This document shows positions 11,830 through 23,580 of a stretch of DNA of 64,000 nt, piece after piece; positions within the stretch are counted from its first letter, which is position 1, and each line of letters opens with the position of its first letter. Under the pieces are notes generated by a model that saw nothing but the letters and a program-made list of their open reading frames with translations, was not told the origin of the DNA and made no database searches. This DNA is from Dasypus novemcinctus (Eukaryota > Chordata > Mammalia > Cingulata > Dasypodidae), in assembly GCF_030445035.2 (NCBI RefSeq), contig NC_080677.1:106079513-106143512 (forward strand), read 5' to 3'. Position numbers and translations under genes: made by a program.

Positions 11830-13361
11830 TGGCAGTTTGAGATCATTTTATGAATCCCAAAAGCAAAAATTGTTTATAAACTAATTCATTCCTCTGGGTG
11901 TGATACCCTTTGATATACCCCTTTGAGGGGACTTGATTAGGTTACTTGGTAAGATTGCTTCAGGGCTTTTGATTGGACTACGGCAGTGCAGCATGACTCA
12001 GACTGAGTCTCTACCCTCTTGCTGGGTCTGATATAAACGGAAACAGAGAGAGACAGAGGAAAAGGGAGCCAATATATTTGACTCTGCAAAGTGAGAGAGG
12101 AGTGCAGGAAAATAGAAGCCCCTAAGAGTCTCAAAGAAGCTGAGGACAACAGGTTCTATGGTCACGGCAGATGGGGTTCACTGCCATGCCAGTTGGCCCT
12201 TCTTTGGAGCTAGTGTTTCTGCGTGATGGAACTGGACTCAGATGGGATCTCTTTTCACAAGTCTTTCATGCTACTTTACTGGAACTGTAGTTGGTGCTGG
12301 GGTTTAAGATATATCTAGGGGATTTGAATCTCTGGACTGACAATATGATAGCCAGGCCCAGAGCCTCAACAGACTTCAGCTCCTACACTCTGATTTATTG
12401 GACTTACCCCACTCAGCTAACAAGGAGTTGAAGAATGTCAACCACCACACCATGGAGCCTAGAGTGCGTACAACTGAAAGCAGGAGGATTGCATCCAATA
12501 TCCATGTGGAATCTAAGCCCCCTCTTGACATAGATGTGGAATGGACACAACCAAGCCAAGGTCCACAGGAAGGAGGAATACAGTAAGGATTAGAGTGGAC
12601 TTAATGATATCCTATTCATGAACTATTTGGTTAATAATCGAGAAAATGTGGCATTGGTGTGGAAAAAGTGGCCATGGTGGCTGCTGGGTGCGGGGAATGG
12701 GAGGAAGAGATGAGATGTGGAGGCATTTTCGAGACGTGGAGTTGTCCTGGGTGGTGCTTCACGGACAATTACGGGACATTGTAGATCCCCCCAGGACCCA
12801 CTGGATGGAACGTGGGAGAGTGTGGGCTATGATGTGGACCATTGACTACGGGGTGCAGTGATGTTCAGAGATGTACTTACCGGGTGCAATGGATGTGTCA
12901 CGATGATGGGAGAGAGTGTTGCTGTGGGGGGAGTGGGGGGTGGGGGCGGTGGGGTTGATTGGGACCTCATATTTTTTTAATGTAATTTTTAAAAATAAAT
13001 AAATAATTTTAATATTTAAAAAGATGAATAAATTGAGTAGAATTTGGGGAAAAAAATAAAACTGCTTAATAAATAAATAAATTTGTAGTAAAAAAAGAAG
13101 AAGCTGGGGACACAGAACAGCTCAGGAGGAGACAGTGAGCCCGGAGGGGAAGGCTGAGACCTCAGCAGAGATCAGCCTTCTTGCTTTGCCAGGTGCCTGA
13201 ACAAAAGAATCAACAACAGCTAACTTTGGTGACTTCTGGTGCCCTGATTTGGACTTTTCATGGCCTTGAACTGTAAACTTATATCCCAAATAAATCCCCT
13301 TTATAAAAGCCAACACATTTTCTGGTACTTTGTATCGGCAGCCCTTCGGCAAGCTAAAACA
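11830..13361 (+). repeat. MaLR-type LTR split by an L1 3' end
   Basis: The LTR starts TGGCAGTTTGAGATC and resembles the one at 50648. It stops at 12148 and resumes at 13098 with the same phrase (AAGAAGCTGAGGACA versus AAGAAGCTGGGGACA), which is the TSD of the nested L1. It ends GGCAAGCTAAAACA. AATAAA is at 13290. I could not find an exact TSD for the LTR itself. Confidence 0.8.
12149..13097 (+). repeat. 5'-truncated L1: 3' UTR only
   Basis: About 0.95 kb of xenarthran L1 3' UTR, collinear with 60150-60995 (GGAACTGGACTCAG, CTCAGCTAACAAGGAGTTG, TCTAAGCCCCCTCTTGACA, then a G-rich block and TTTTTTTAATGTAATTTTTA). It ends in an A-rich tail of AATAAATA units. The 15-bp TSD lies at 12134-12148 and 13098-13112 with one mismatch. 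It is younger than the LTR around it. Confidence 0.85.
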
Positions 13362-13496
13362 CTGCTTGTCTCCACATTCAGCACCTCTGTAGTATACTAG
13401 TCCAGTACAACTAGTAAAGGCTCATTAAGGGCCCTAACCCTCCCTAGATCCAGTTGGTTACTCAGGCACCAACCTCCAGCACCCCTTTGTTGTGAA
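13362..13496. other. Spacer between LTRs
   Basis: No feature seen. Confidence 0.4.
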
Positions 13497-13544
13497 CTAG
13501 GGTGCGGCGGCTTGCTCGGTCGGTAGAGGTGGGGTCTGGCTGCG

Positions 13545-13659
13545 GACGAGGGGTCGGTCCAGCTCTGGACAAGGGGTCGGTCCCGCTTGGGACGAGGGGT
13601 CGGTCCCGCTTGGGACGAGGGGTCGGTCCGGCAGCAGACGAGGGATCGGTCTCACAAGG
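13545..13659. repeat. Five 23-bp tandem repeats in the LTR
   Basis: The core GACGAGGGGTCGGTCC starts at 13545, 13568, 13591, 13614 and 13637, an exact 23-bp period. It lies on the U5 side of the LTR and explains several open frames with repeated charged residues. Confidence 0.9.
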
Positions 13660-13835
13660 GGTTGCGCTGTTCGGCTGATGGGGTCGCCCGGCGAAGCCGG
13701 CGACGAGGGGGTCGCCCGGAGAAGCAGGTGACGAACTGGGGACAAGGGAGGCCAGGCCCTTGTCGGGGGCTCTCAGGACTGGAGGGCGCACGGCAGAAGA
13801 ACTACCGCGGAGACAAGGTAAACACGCAAGTCCCC

Positions 13836-13912
13836 TTTATTGAGGGAGAGGCAACAGTTTTATAGGGGCTGGGGAAGGCTGATTGGTCGAAGCCATGCCC
13901 TGTTCTGATTGG
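13836..13912 (-). promoter_or_regulatory. LTR promoter and poly(A) signal
   Basis: Read on the - strand: CCAATCAG-type boxes at 13908-13912 and 13882-13886 (ATTGG on +), TATAAAA at 13858-13864, then AATAAA at 13836-13841, about 16 bp after the TATA box. The order is that of a retroviral U3/R. Activity is not known. Confidence 0.7.
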
Positions 13913-13949
13913 TTGCCGGCGAAAGGTCAGTGGGAGGTACTGGACGGGG

Positions 13950-14125
13950 GAGGGGTGGTGATTAGGGATTGGCTGTCGCTGTTGCTGGGGGAAGGGGCAG
14001 GGTTTAGGGATTGGTGGCTGCTGTTGCTGGGGTGGAGGGCAGACTTGAGTTTCCCGCCCACGCCTGGCTGTTGCTGCTGTCGGGGGAGGGGAAAAGGGCA
14101 GACTGGAATTTTCCGCCCTGCGCCT
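13950..14125 (-). repeat. Imperfect U3 repeats in the LTR
   Basis: Three degenerate units share GGGATTGG or GCCTGG, CTGTTGCTG, a G-rich block and AGGGCAGACT. The spacing is about 45-60 bp. Such U3 repeats often act as enhancers; that role is an inference here. Confidence 0.55.
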
Positions 14126-14383
14126 GCGCAGGGAGAAAGAAGAAGAAGGGTGCCACCCCACAGGCATTGTGTGGCGCCATCCGGGAGGAGGGGCGGCCAC
14201 GGAAGCATGGCTGCCGAGAAGGGGAGACCCGAGGGCACTCTGCGCCCATGCCGAGCTTCCTTCAGGGGTGGCGGTGAGTCCGACCAGCCACCCTATTATG
14301 GGGGCAGCGGCTTGGCCTACCGCGGCTGCTCCCCTGCCAGGCCAGCAAACCACACTTCAGCCCGAGGGGTGACCGCACTAGGG

Positions 14384-16229
14384 TCCTTTCAGCTCCCTCC
14401 TGGCCTGCTAGTGAATTTACCTTGTTCATTTCCTTCTACCAACTATGGCCAATAATTATTTTAAATAGAAACCTGAATACAACTAATGGAGTCATTAAAA
14501 TCTGAGGTCAACTTTATATGCAAAAAGATATTCTGGCCTACAGTCCTGAGTTATATCATCATACTGGAGAAAACAGAAAACAACTTTATCTGGTTCAGAG
14601 GATAACAATTAGAATCATCTAAGGATTAAAAGAAGTTCATTAGTCAAAATCAGATTTTGGAGTCAAAAGATCTTACTCATAGAGAACATCACAGTTTGTA
14701 TTAATTCTTTAAAGTTAAATTGAAGAATGAAATGGATTTAAATGACAAAACTGAAAACATGCCCCAAAACTGGATAAAATTGTAAAAGAGAAATCTTGGA
14801 GTAAACATGAGGAATAATGATCTGACAAATGTATTATGAAAAATCTCATTTTGAGAAGTTTTCACAGAAGCTACAAAAAGCATAAGAAGGCATAAACAGG
14901 TTATCCTTCATTTATTCCCCAAATACTTGAATAACATTATCATGTCCATTGGGCTAATTCATGGAGTTAGTATGGGATAAAACAAATGATTTGAAAGAAA
15001 TCCCTGCTTCTCAGCCAGAGATGTATTTGCTAGTAACAAAAAGCAAGTTAATCCTTTTTCTGAATTTTTTACTTTGGAGACCCAAAACTTAAATTTTAAA
15101 ATTAAAATTTTCATACTGGATGCTATTTTGCAGATGATGGAAAAACAATACAAAAACTGTAATCTGACATGAGTTGGATGAACTGATCTCCAAATAATTT
15201 GAAGAATAACTCTTAGTGTCATGGTGTGAAGTCTTTATGAAAACTGTCTCATTCACAGGGTTCAAAGGGCATGTCATTTGTGTGAATTCATGAACAAGAT
15301 TTCTCTGAACACATTAATTTTCCTGTAGCCCTCAGTCCACACAACAGAATGAATAATCTAACAGGTATATCAAGCAGTCCTCCATAACCTTACTCTATGT
15401 TTGTTCCAGTAGAATGCGTGTGCCCATGTAATTTCACTCCAGAAAGGAAAACAGCAAGGCCTAGTTGGGGAAAGCTGCTGCCTGTAACCCATCATTTAAC
15501 CTCTCCATGTCCCATTGTTCTCGTTTGCAAAAGGTGGAGAGAAAAACCCATGCTTCCTTCTTCACAGAGTTAAAAGCATAAAAGACATGAACATGCTTTG
15601 AAAAAGTTAAAATGCTGTGTGAATACAAGGTTGCTTTCTATCTGGTGAAGGGTATAAAAGGTAAAACCACGGCGGCATAGCAGCCTGATTCCAACACCCA
15701 GCCACAAGGCTGCTGGTGATGTCTTACATGAAAGCAAAGGCATTTTGAAACACAAAAGAGCTAGTAGGGAGCAGACGGGAAAAGAAAGGTTGCTTGCAAA
15801 ATGGCTAAGTTGAGTCTGGGTCCTCACATAAGAAAATAATATTTTGAAAAGTTGCCATGTTAAATTTAAGCTACGCAATTTGCATTTAGTATGTGCTTAA
15901 TTATATCCTAGAAGAATTCCTCTAATTCTCACTTATGACATGGACTTTGTAATTTCACTTTACAAAGACTAATGCACAATGTTAACAATAGTAAAGCAAT
16001 CATTTCTCTTTTTATTTTTACCTACTTTTGGAATAATGTGTGTTCTTCTGCATAGTTCAAGGGCTCCAGATCATGTTTACATACAAGCCACACTGGATTT
16101 TTCCCATACCATTTTAGCATCTTGATATGTAATTTCACATGCATTAACACTGAAATAAGAGTACTCCAAATTTAAGCCTGTCTGTTTCATTCAATTAAAT
16201 AGATATATGCTGCTTATATTAAGACTGGG
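14384..16229. other. No recognised gene or repeat
   Basis: AT-rich sequence with short random frames only. No splice-bounded exon, tRNA or repeat family could be supported. Confidence 0.45.
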
Positions 16230-16772
16230 ACTTTTCTTATACCAACACCATATGCCAGGATGCTATTTTGGTATTGGAGGGGAATGGGGACACACTTAAG
16301 AATGAGTCTCCACACCTAGAAGCTCACAGTCTAACAGAGAAGGTAAGAAAATTAAGCAAAATTTTAATCCAGGGCAGAATATAAGAGCTATAAGAGAGGT
16401 TTAAGAGGCTCTGAGTTTCCAAGAAAGAGATCCCATCTTGTCAGGGTGAGATTTGATGGAAATGGATGCTTTTTAAGTGAAACTTGAAGTAGAATTAGAG
16501 ATAAGAAAAGATAGATGATTTGAAATCATGTTATTTGTGAAAATAATCAAGGCATGTGTGGGAGAAAGAGGACATCTCAAGTCAAGGGAATGAGAGATGC
16601 AAAGGTTTTGAGATGGCAAAGCAAAGAGCAAGTTGGGGTCCACCATTAGTGGATAAAAAAAGCAAGGTCTTATTCTGAAGGTCTTTGATTTCCAGGCCAC
16701 ACTGAGGATGTTAGAGGATCTTTGAAGAGCTGAGGGCAGGAAAATAAGGTGATCCACCCCACAAAACCCTGG
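16230..16772 (-). repeat. Probable L2 relic, antisense
   Basis: The phrases AGAAGCTCACAGTCTAACAG, GAGATGCAAAGGTTTTGAGA and TTTGAAGAGCTGAGGGCAGG follow the antisense of L2. It is strongly diverged, so the limits are approximate. Confidence 0.5.
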
Positions 16773-16773
16773 C

Positions 16774-16955
16774 TTTTTTTTTTTTAGGAGGTACCAGGGA
16801 TTGAACCCAGGACTTCGTGCATGGGAAGCAGGCACTCAATCACTGAGATATATCCACTACCCAATGAGAGTCACTTTTTCTATTTTTTTAGGAGGTATCT
16901 GGGATTGAACCTAGGAAGCAGGTGCTCAACCACTTCAGCTACATCCATTACTACC
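16774..16955 (-). repeat. Dimeric DAS-type SINE, antisense
   Basis: Two heads on the - strand, each seen on + as TTAGGAGGTA followed by GGGATTGAACC. Between them lies CCAATGAGAGTCACTTTTTC, the reverse complement of the linker in the copy at 10023. Head 1 has lost part of its middle. Confidence 0.85.
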
Positions 16956-16959
16956 TAGC

Positions 16960-17189
16960 TCTTTTTATTGTATAATCATTAGCACAAATATTATATTCTA
17001 TGAAAAATCAAATGTATAGGTTTTCATTAAAATCCTGATCAAATACTACTTTGCTATTTTACTAACATATTTATAGTATTATCAATGTACTTATTATTAG
17101 AGTTCTATGAAAAAAGCATTGCCATACTTTTTTTGTGTGATTGTCAAACGAAATCCACTTATTCAGCATTAAGAAAGTTTTCTGGGGAG
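16960..17189. other. AT-rich, unassigned
   Basis: No feature seen. Confidence 0.35.
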
Positions 17190-18388
17190 GAGGGAAAAAA
17201 AAAAAGAAAGTTTTCTCCAATATAATATCTGGACTTTGATTTCCAGAAGTATGGTGAACAAAGTACGCTACTTTACCACCTTGCAAAAAAAACAAGAAAA
17301 TATGATATAAAATACAATAAAACATTTTTAATACCTCAATTAGCTGGATAATTAGTAAGTGGGATACAGTGAGAGTGAAAACCCTAAGAGGAAAGCAGAG
17401 GAATGAAGTCACCTTTGGCTTTCAGGGCATTTCCCAAACTGAACAAACTTTATCTCTGGTTTTCTCAGTTCTATATAACATGGAAAAGATAACAAGTCCA
17501 GATTCCCCAAAGTAGGAGGTTTAATAGGAGATCTCCCTTCAAAAAACTGAGACTGCAGAGGGCTATACATTTGGTATAAGAGTAAAATAGAAAAAGAAAA
17601 TTCCATCATCCAAGAGACTGACAGCAAAACTGCCTATCTAGAAACTTAGTATTGGATGGGGGTGGGACTCTTCCCCAAAACTTCTTAACCGTAAAACAGC
17701 CTTCATGTAGTTTTGCAGGTCAAATTCTCACTACTTGTGAGGTCCAATAAATCTCCTGTTCAGAAGTCAGTTAAGGTTGTCCTGGGCTGGTAGTTCCTCC
17801 AGTTTCCTGGCAAAAACAAATTCAACTCCTCTCTGAAGTATTAGCCTTATAGCAATCTCAAAGAATTCATGCAAATAAAATTCCAAGAACAATGAGGTCA
17901 CTGAAAACACACACATACACAAAATACATAAGGAAAAATCCACACCATGAGCAAAAGCCAACCAAACTGACCTAAAAAAGAAGCTAAAAGACTTTAGGTC
18001 TAAACAAATTTAAGTAGCTTAAAATATGAAGAAAGAGACTATAAAAATGAAGCAGATTTTTAAAAGAACCAGATATAACTTCTAGAAATAAAAGTATACA
18101 GAAAACATAATTAAAACCTTGATAGATTAGACAAAGTTGAAATGTGACATGAGAAATAGAAGCAAATAAATAATCCAGAAAGCATCATAGAAAAACAGTT
18201 AAAAATTATGAAAGAAAGAACAAGAGATATGTCAGATCAAAGTTCCAAAATGATAACAGAAAAAGAATAGGAAAAAGAGTTACTGGCCTAATGAAGGCCA
18301 AGAATTTTTCAGAACTGATGAGACACCATTCCATAGGTTGAAGAAGCCCAGTGAATCCCAAACTGGATAATAAAAAGAAATCTATGTC

Positions 18389-18481
18389 ACAAAGCAGATG
18401 TGGCTCAAGCTGTTGATCACCTGCTTCCCACATGGGAGGTCCCAGGTTCCGTTTCCAGTGCCTCCTAAAAAAAAAAAAGAA
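18389..18481 (+). repeat. Monomeric DAS-type SINE
   Basis: One head (AGATGTGGCTCAAGCTG, GGTTCCGTTTCC) plus a poly(A) tail. The TSD is AGAAATCTATGTC at 18376-18388 and AGAAATCCATGTC at 18482-18494. Confidence 0.9.
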
Positions 18482-18642
18482 AGAAATCCATGTCTATACT
18501 TATCATAGAGAAACTGTAAAACAATACAAAGAAAATATCTTAAAAGCAGCCAGACAGGAAAAACAGAAAAACAGATGACCTTCAAAGAAAGGACAAAGAC
18601 AGCAACGAAGAAAACCTGAAGACTGTGGAATAATATTTTCAA

Positions 18643-19062
18643 GGGAAGCAGATGTGGCTCAACTGATAGAGCATCTGCCTACCATATAGGAGGTCCAGAG
18701 TTTGAATCCAGGGCCTCCTGGCCAGTGTGGTGAGCTGGCCCACGTGCAGTGCTGCCACGCGCAAGGAGTGCCATGCCACGTAGGGGCGTCCCCCACATAG
18801 TGGTGCCCCACGCGCAAGGAGTGTGCCCCACAAGGAGAGGTGCCCCACATGAAAAAAGTGCAGCCTGCCCAGGAGTGGCGCTGCACACACAGAGAGCTGG
18901 AGCAGCAAGATGACGCAACAAAAAGGTACACAGATTCCTGGTGTCACCAAGAATACAAGCAGACACAGATGAATACACAGCGAATGGACACAAGAAAGCA
19001 GACAATGGTGGGGGGAGGGGAAAGGGAAGAGAAATAAATAAAATAAATCTTAAAAAATAAAA
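18643..19062 (+). repeat. Long DAS-type SINE
   Basis: The head (GCAGATGTGGCTCAACTG, GTTTGAATCCAGG) is followed by a GC-rich body of short units on GTGCCCCACGCGCAAGG, a segment AGCAAGATGACGCAACAAAA, an AGAATACAAGCAGACACAG segment and a G-rich A-tail. It is the same subfamily as those at 19423 and 47937. Confidence 0.9.
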
Positions 19063-19404
19063 AAGCTGAGAAAAATCATTGATAACCTAGAATTGTACAC
19101 AATGAAAATATTTTTCAAAAAAGGGTACAAATTTAAGCTATTCTCAAACAAAAGTATCCTGAGACTCTGACACCAACAGATCACTAGGGGAAATTCTTAA
19201 AAATATGCTTTATACAGAAGGAAACTGATCCCAGATGGAAGATCTAGGATGCTAAAAGAAATGGTCAAGAAAGAAAGTGGTAAATACATGAATAAATATA
19301 TAAAATGTAAAACTAAATAAGTATTGACTTTATAACACAATAATAATGTTGTGAGATTAAAAGAAAAACTAAATGTAAAATGCATGATAAAAACAATATG
19401 GTTC

Positions 19405-19844
19405 AAAAGTGTAGTGATTAGCGGGAAGCGGACTTGGACCAATGGATAGTACATCCGCCTACCACATGGAAGGCCCCCGGTTCAAACCCCAGGCCTCCTT
19501 GACCTGTGTGGAGCTGGCCCATGTGCAGTACTGAAGCATGCAAGGAGTGCCCTGCCACACAGGGGTGTCCCCCACATAAGGAAGCCCCCCCACATAAGGG
19601 AGCCCCATGCACAAGTAGTGTGCCCTGTAAGGAGAGCCACCCAGCGCGAAAGAAAGTGCAGCCTGCCCTAGAATGGCACAGATTCCCGATGCCGCTGATA
19701 AGGAAAAAAGCGGTCACAGAAGAACACACAGCGAATGGGCACAGAGAGCAGACAACGGAGGGGGATGGCAGGATGGGGGGAGGGGGAGGGGGAGGGGAAA
19801 ATGAATAAAAAATAAATCTTTAAAAAAAAAGTGTAGTGATTAGC
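19405..19844 (+). repeat. Long DAS-type SINE with perfect 18-bp TSD
   Basis: The SINE is 19423-19826. AAAAGTGTAGTGATTAGC lies on both sides (19405-19422 and 19827-19844) without a mismatch, so this insertion is recent relative to the L1 around it. The body and tail match the copy at 18643. Confidence 0.95.
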
Positions 19845-20165
19845 ACTGAAGTGTTTTAAACTGGCTGTATTGTCAGAGAAGAGAGTAAAGACACTGATTA
19901 ATTTTAGGATTAGGTAGCCAAGATATGTATGCTAAAATGTCTAGTATAACAATTAAAAGAACAGAAATAAAATATAGAGCTTTCAAATTAGCAAAGTGGA
20001 AAATGGAATGAGAAGAAAAAAACCTCAATCTAAAAGAATACAAGGAAAAAAAGAAAAAGAAACACAGAAAAGGCAGGACAAATAGAAATCCCACAGTTAG
20101 AGAGTTGAAATAAATACAGAGATATCAATAATTATAATAATAAATGTAAATAGTATCTAGTGGGG

Positions 20166-21599
20166 GAAAACATATTTCCAAAACACAAGGATATCTACAA
20201 AATAAATATCTACAAAAGAGAAGAATAATAGCTTGTTTTTCCTTTAGAATTGTGGCGTTGCTGAGCTCAGTGTTCCTTAGCAATCATCATTCTAACTAGC
20301 CTGATCCCCTTATTTCACAGGTGAAGACACCAACATCCAGAGGGTCGAGGGCTGGCTACACAGCATGGCTTGTGTCCAACACCACGTTGCTTCCTCTTCT
20401 GAATCTCTGTATTCCCAAGACTAGTTCAGTTTTGAGATGTGATCTCATCCTTCTCATCCCAACCAAATATTCTCAACTTCAAGAAGAAGTGAGCAAGCTT
20501 AAGGATGTGGAAGTCCTGTTGCTGGCAACATCCAGTTAGCATATTTTTTAATAGTTGGCCAAGTAAAACCAACCTAAAGAAATGGCCACTGAATTCCAGT
20601 GGCCAGAGGCAGTCTTGAACTCGCTTTTTCTGTTCTCCAAAGAAAAGTTTGTTTGGTGTTGGATTATTTTCTCCACTCTTTATGGGGCAGATTCAATTTA
20701 TCACTACTTGGGTATTGAACACCTTTTGCAAATTAAAGAGAAAGTCACCTCAGGCAACTCTCAAATACAGGCTTATCGGAGTCTTGATGATACTGCAAAT
20801 CATTAAAGAACTTAGGTTCTGTACCATTGCCCTCACTGATCAAATAGAGGGCACTGCTTTGAAGCCAGCAAGGACCCCTGGGACTGACCTAATGCTTTTT
20901 GCCTTCAGCTTCTGAAGTTTATCGCATTACTAATGTTTGAGCCTCTGGATCTGGCTGGCCATTTTAATCATCTTGAAGTTCAATAATCCTATTAACACTG
21001 TTGGAAATGATTTAGTCTTCTTTGCACTGTCTCTCTTTTGCTTAATTCATTCATTTTATTTATAAATTTTGCTGTTACAAGTTTTCTTCTCAGAATCCTT
21101 CTCTTTCTGATTGTTCAAAGTAAAGACCATACTCTATTTTGTTCATGATAATCTGTTGCTATAGAAATAAGAGTTTCCAAACAGGGATTATATGATCCAG
21201 GAATAATAATACATATTTTGTAAGAGAAAATTTATGTTCAAATATAATCCCTTTAAACTAAACTGTTATACAAAATTAAACAATTACGACTGAGCACCGT
21301 GTATCTAGCAAGATGCTATATACCTTTAAGGATACAGAGAAACACAGAGGCCATAAAAGGGTCCTCCAACTGAAAAAATAACACACTTGATTCAATGTAC
21401 AAGCAATGTAGGACTGTTTATAATTCATGTGTGAAAAATGTGGAATCATAAAAGTAGCAAACAAATATTACAGTATATTAACAAATGCAGGCAGGTGGCT
21501 TCATGTGAACAAACTACTGGTTTAAATAGAAAATTAGGATTTCACAATGGGAAGTCAGGTTTGGAGAGAGCAAGTAATGTGATCAACATGCTGCCCAAG
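20166..21599. other. No gene; possible MIR core about 20285-20370
   Basis: CTTATTTCACAGGTGAAGAC followed by a GGCTGGCTACACAGCATGGC phrase is MIR-like. Open frames of 72-88 codons near 20321-20915 overlap in two frames and have no support. Confidence 0.4.
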
Positions 21600-21965
21600 A
21601 AAGATGACCTCATTTGTTCATTGAATGAAGGTCTATTGGGCATCAGGTCCTGGGCTAAGCATGAGAAAGTCAAAATTAAATAAGGGTGGTTCCTGCCCCT
21701 AAGTAATTTACAGATGAGTGAGGAGAAACAGACCAATAAAACCTTGCTTCTGATTAAATCTATGGGAAAAAAAAAAAACACTCAAGGGGCTGTGAGAGTA
21801 CAAAGGTGGAACATCTATACTGAATGGAGGTAGAAAGAAAATTTCCCAATTGAGGTTAGGTTTGAGCTGAGTTTTAAAAGGTAAGTAGGAATTAGCTGAA
21901 TGAAGGAAAAGTGTAAAGGGCAAACCAGAAATTGGCAACAACAGGCAAGGGCACAGAGTTGTTAC
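21600..21965 (-). repeat. Probable L2 relic, antisense
   Basis: GCATCAGGTCCTGGGCTAAG, GTTCCTGCCCCTAAGTAATT, TTGAGCTGAGTTTTAAAAGG and CAAGGGCACAGAGTT follow L2 antisense order. Confidence 0.5.
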
Positions 21966-21998
21966 ATGGATCAGTTCAGGAACTAATGAGTTATAAAG

Positions 21999-22170
21999 AG
22001 CCACCCCACACAGGGGCGCCCCCGCATAGGGGTGCCCCACGTGCAAGAAGTGCACCCCACAAGGAGAGCCACCCCGCATGAAAAAAGTGCAGCCTGCCCA
22101 GGAGTGGTGCAGCACACATGGAAAGCTGACACAGCAAGATGACATGACAAAAAGAAAAAAGAAAAAAAAC
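21999..22170 (+). repeat. Long DAS-type SINE lacking its head
   Basis: This holds the GC-rich body of the 18643 subfamily (CACGTGCAAGAAGTGCACCC, AGTGCAGCCTGCCCAGGAGT, CAGCAAGATGACATGACAAA) and an A-rich tail. The tRNA-like head is absent, so the copy is 5'-truncated. Confidence 0.85.
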
Positions 22171-22407
22171 GAAAGAATTTTCTAAAGGATAAAACATAAC
22201 CACAATTACATTGCACTCCTTTGAAATTCCAAATAAAAAAGTAATTGGTGCTTTTTAAATCCATAATAGCCCCAGGGATCAAGAAAAGTTGTTATCAAAG
22301 GGTCAGAAATTTGGGAAAATTCCAATAATATTGAAAACCGTTGCATTTTGATTGACAGAAAAGCTGTTGTCCAACACACATACACATGAGAAAATTACCA
22401 CAAAGTT
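22171..22407. other. Unassigned spacer
   Basis: No feature seen. Confidence 0.35.
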
Positions 22408-22527
22408 AAAAGGCAAATGCAGGGGAGTGGATGTAGCTCAGTGACTGAGCACTTGCTTTCCATTTATGAGGCACTGGGTTCAATCCCCGATACTGCCTGA
22501 AAAAATAAAAAGAAAAGGCAATTACAG
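22408..22527 (+). repeat. Monomeric DAS-type SINE with TSD
   Basis: The SINE is 22423-22512: GGATGTAGCTCAGTGACTGA, GGTTCAATCCCCG and a short A-rich tail. The TSD is AAAAGGCAAATGCAG and AAAAGGCAATTACAG. Confidence 0.9.
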
Positions 22528-23164
22528 TGATAAAACTGCCAGGATACTTAGCTTTCAAAGTTCCTGGATTTATAATGTGGGTGTTGGATCTGGGAGAAGC
22601 ATAGTAAAGCTTGAGGAAAACTGGATCTTTAAAAGAAAATAGGAGTGAAGATTTGAAAAAAGGAAAGCAGCTCTTATCATGAAGAAAGCACTCCACCTTC
22701 AGAGGAAAGCACCTCCCCTTCCCATTCTTATAGAGGGCGGGGAAGGGGAGGAATGCTCACAGAACTTGCCTATCTCCTCCCTTTCAATGCACCCTAAATA
22801 AAGCTTTTCCACCTCCACGTCCCATCCACATACAGAAAAACATCCATCCACCCCCTCACCTATTCAGGGAAAAATCATGTTGCGGAAATGGAAATATATA
22901 ATTGAAAGGAAACCTAACCCACTACCTTTATTAATATTTAATATGAACAATCAAGAATTAAAAATGTTTTTAAAAGATGGACCAAGATGAAGAAACAGAA
23001 GGAAAACAAAAGATTCAGGGAACAAAAGAGAAATCTAAGAACACTCTAATTAGAATCCTCAGAGAGATTCCACCCCTACACAGGCTGCTATGAAGGCAGA
23101 AAGCAAGAAAAAATAGGAACTAAAATCCAGATGATTACAACATAGAGGTATAAAACTATACACA
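22528..23164. other. No recognised gene or repeat
   Basis: No coding or repeat signal that I can support. Confidence 0.4.
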
Positions 23165-23580
23165 ACTGCTCACGTAAAGAAATGCAGCAACATTAATATC
23201 AAACAAAATATAATTCAAAGTTAAAACACAGTAAATGGAACAAGGAAGAATATTTTATAGTAATTAAAGGTAAAAACAATCATGAAGACTGATAACTCTT
23301 AGAAATATAAGGTAAAGTTGACAAATCCTTAATTGGCTACATCCAGAGAGATAACTTCATACCCACAAATAGAAAATATACCTTGAATCAATAACAAGAT
23401 GTGATATATATTAGGCCACAGGTAAAATTTCAGCAAATTCCAAAAAGGGGGAAATCTTACAAGCCACATTAACTGATCATCATACAACAACAAAAAAGAA
23501 AAATGTTTAAATCCTTCTGATAAAGAGGAAATCAAAATTCAGTTGCACACTATTTAGAAAGGAACAACAATGAAAGCATG
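23165..23580 (+). repeat. Old L1 ORF2 fragment
   Basis: AACATTAATATCAAACAAAA, ATTAGGCCACAGGTAAAATT and GAGGAAATCAAAATTCAG follow the L1 ORF2 region between endonuclease and reverse transcriptase. There are many stops and gaps. Confidence 0.7.

Larger units (their letters stand above)
13497..14383 (-). repeat. GC-rich solo LTR of an endogenous retrovirus, class II-like
   Basis: The LTR spans 13503-14377 (875 bp). It has terminal TGCGG...CCGCA and an exact 6-bp TSD CTAGGG on both sides. On the - strand, two CCAATCAG boxes, a TATAAAA box and AATAAA follow in promoter order, so U3 is at the high coordinates. A 6-bp TSD and a poly(A) signal just after the TATA box fit class II (betaretrovirus-like) LTRs better than class I. 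No gag, pol or env remains. The long GC-rich frames on both strands (up to 190 codons) have no known homology and are shadows of the LTR. Confidence 0.85.
17190..20165 (+). repeat. Ancient L1, 5' UTR/ORF1/spacer part, split by three SINEs
   Basis: The outline of an ancient L1 ORF1 and of the following intergenic spacer can be followed: AATCCATGTCTATACTTATC, AAAGCAGCCAGACAGGAAAA, GATCCCAGATGGAAGATCTA, and late in the element AAAGGCAGGACAAATAGAAA and ATATCAATAATTATAATAAT. It may equally be a HAL1-type element. No reading frame survives. The SINEs at 18389, 18643 and 19423 interrupt it. Confidence 0.65.

Noticed and set aside
13545-13659. CRISPR-like array
   Set aside because: The units are contiguous 23-bp tandem repeats without spacers in a mammalian LTR.
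13802-14455. GC-rich open frames of 183 and 190 codons on both strands
   Set aside because: They lie entirely in a solo LTR with exact ends, overlap each other in several frames and have low-complexity composition. High GC content makes stops rare.
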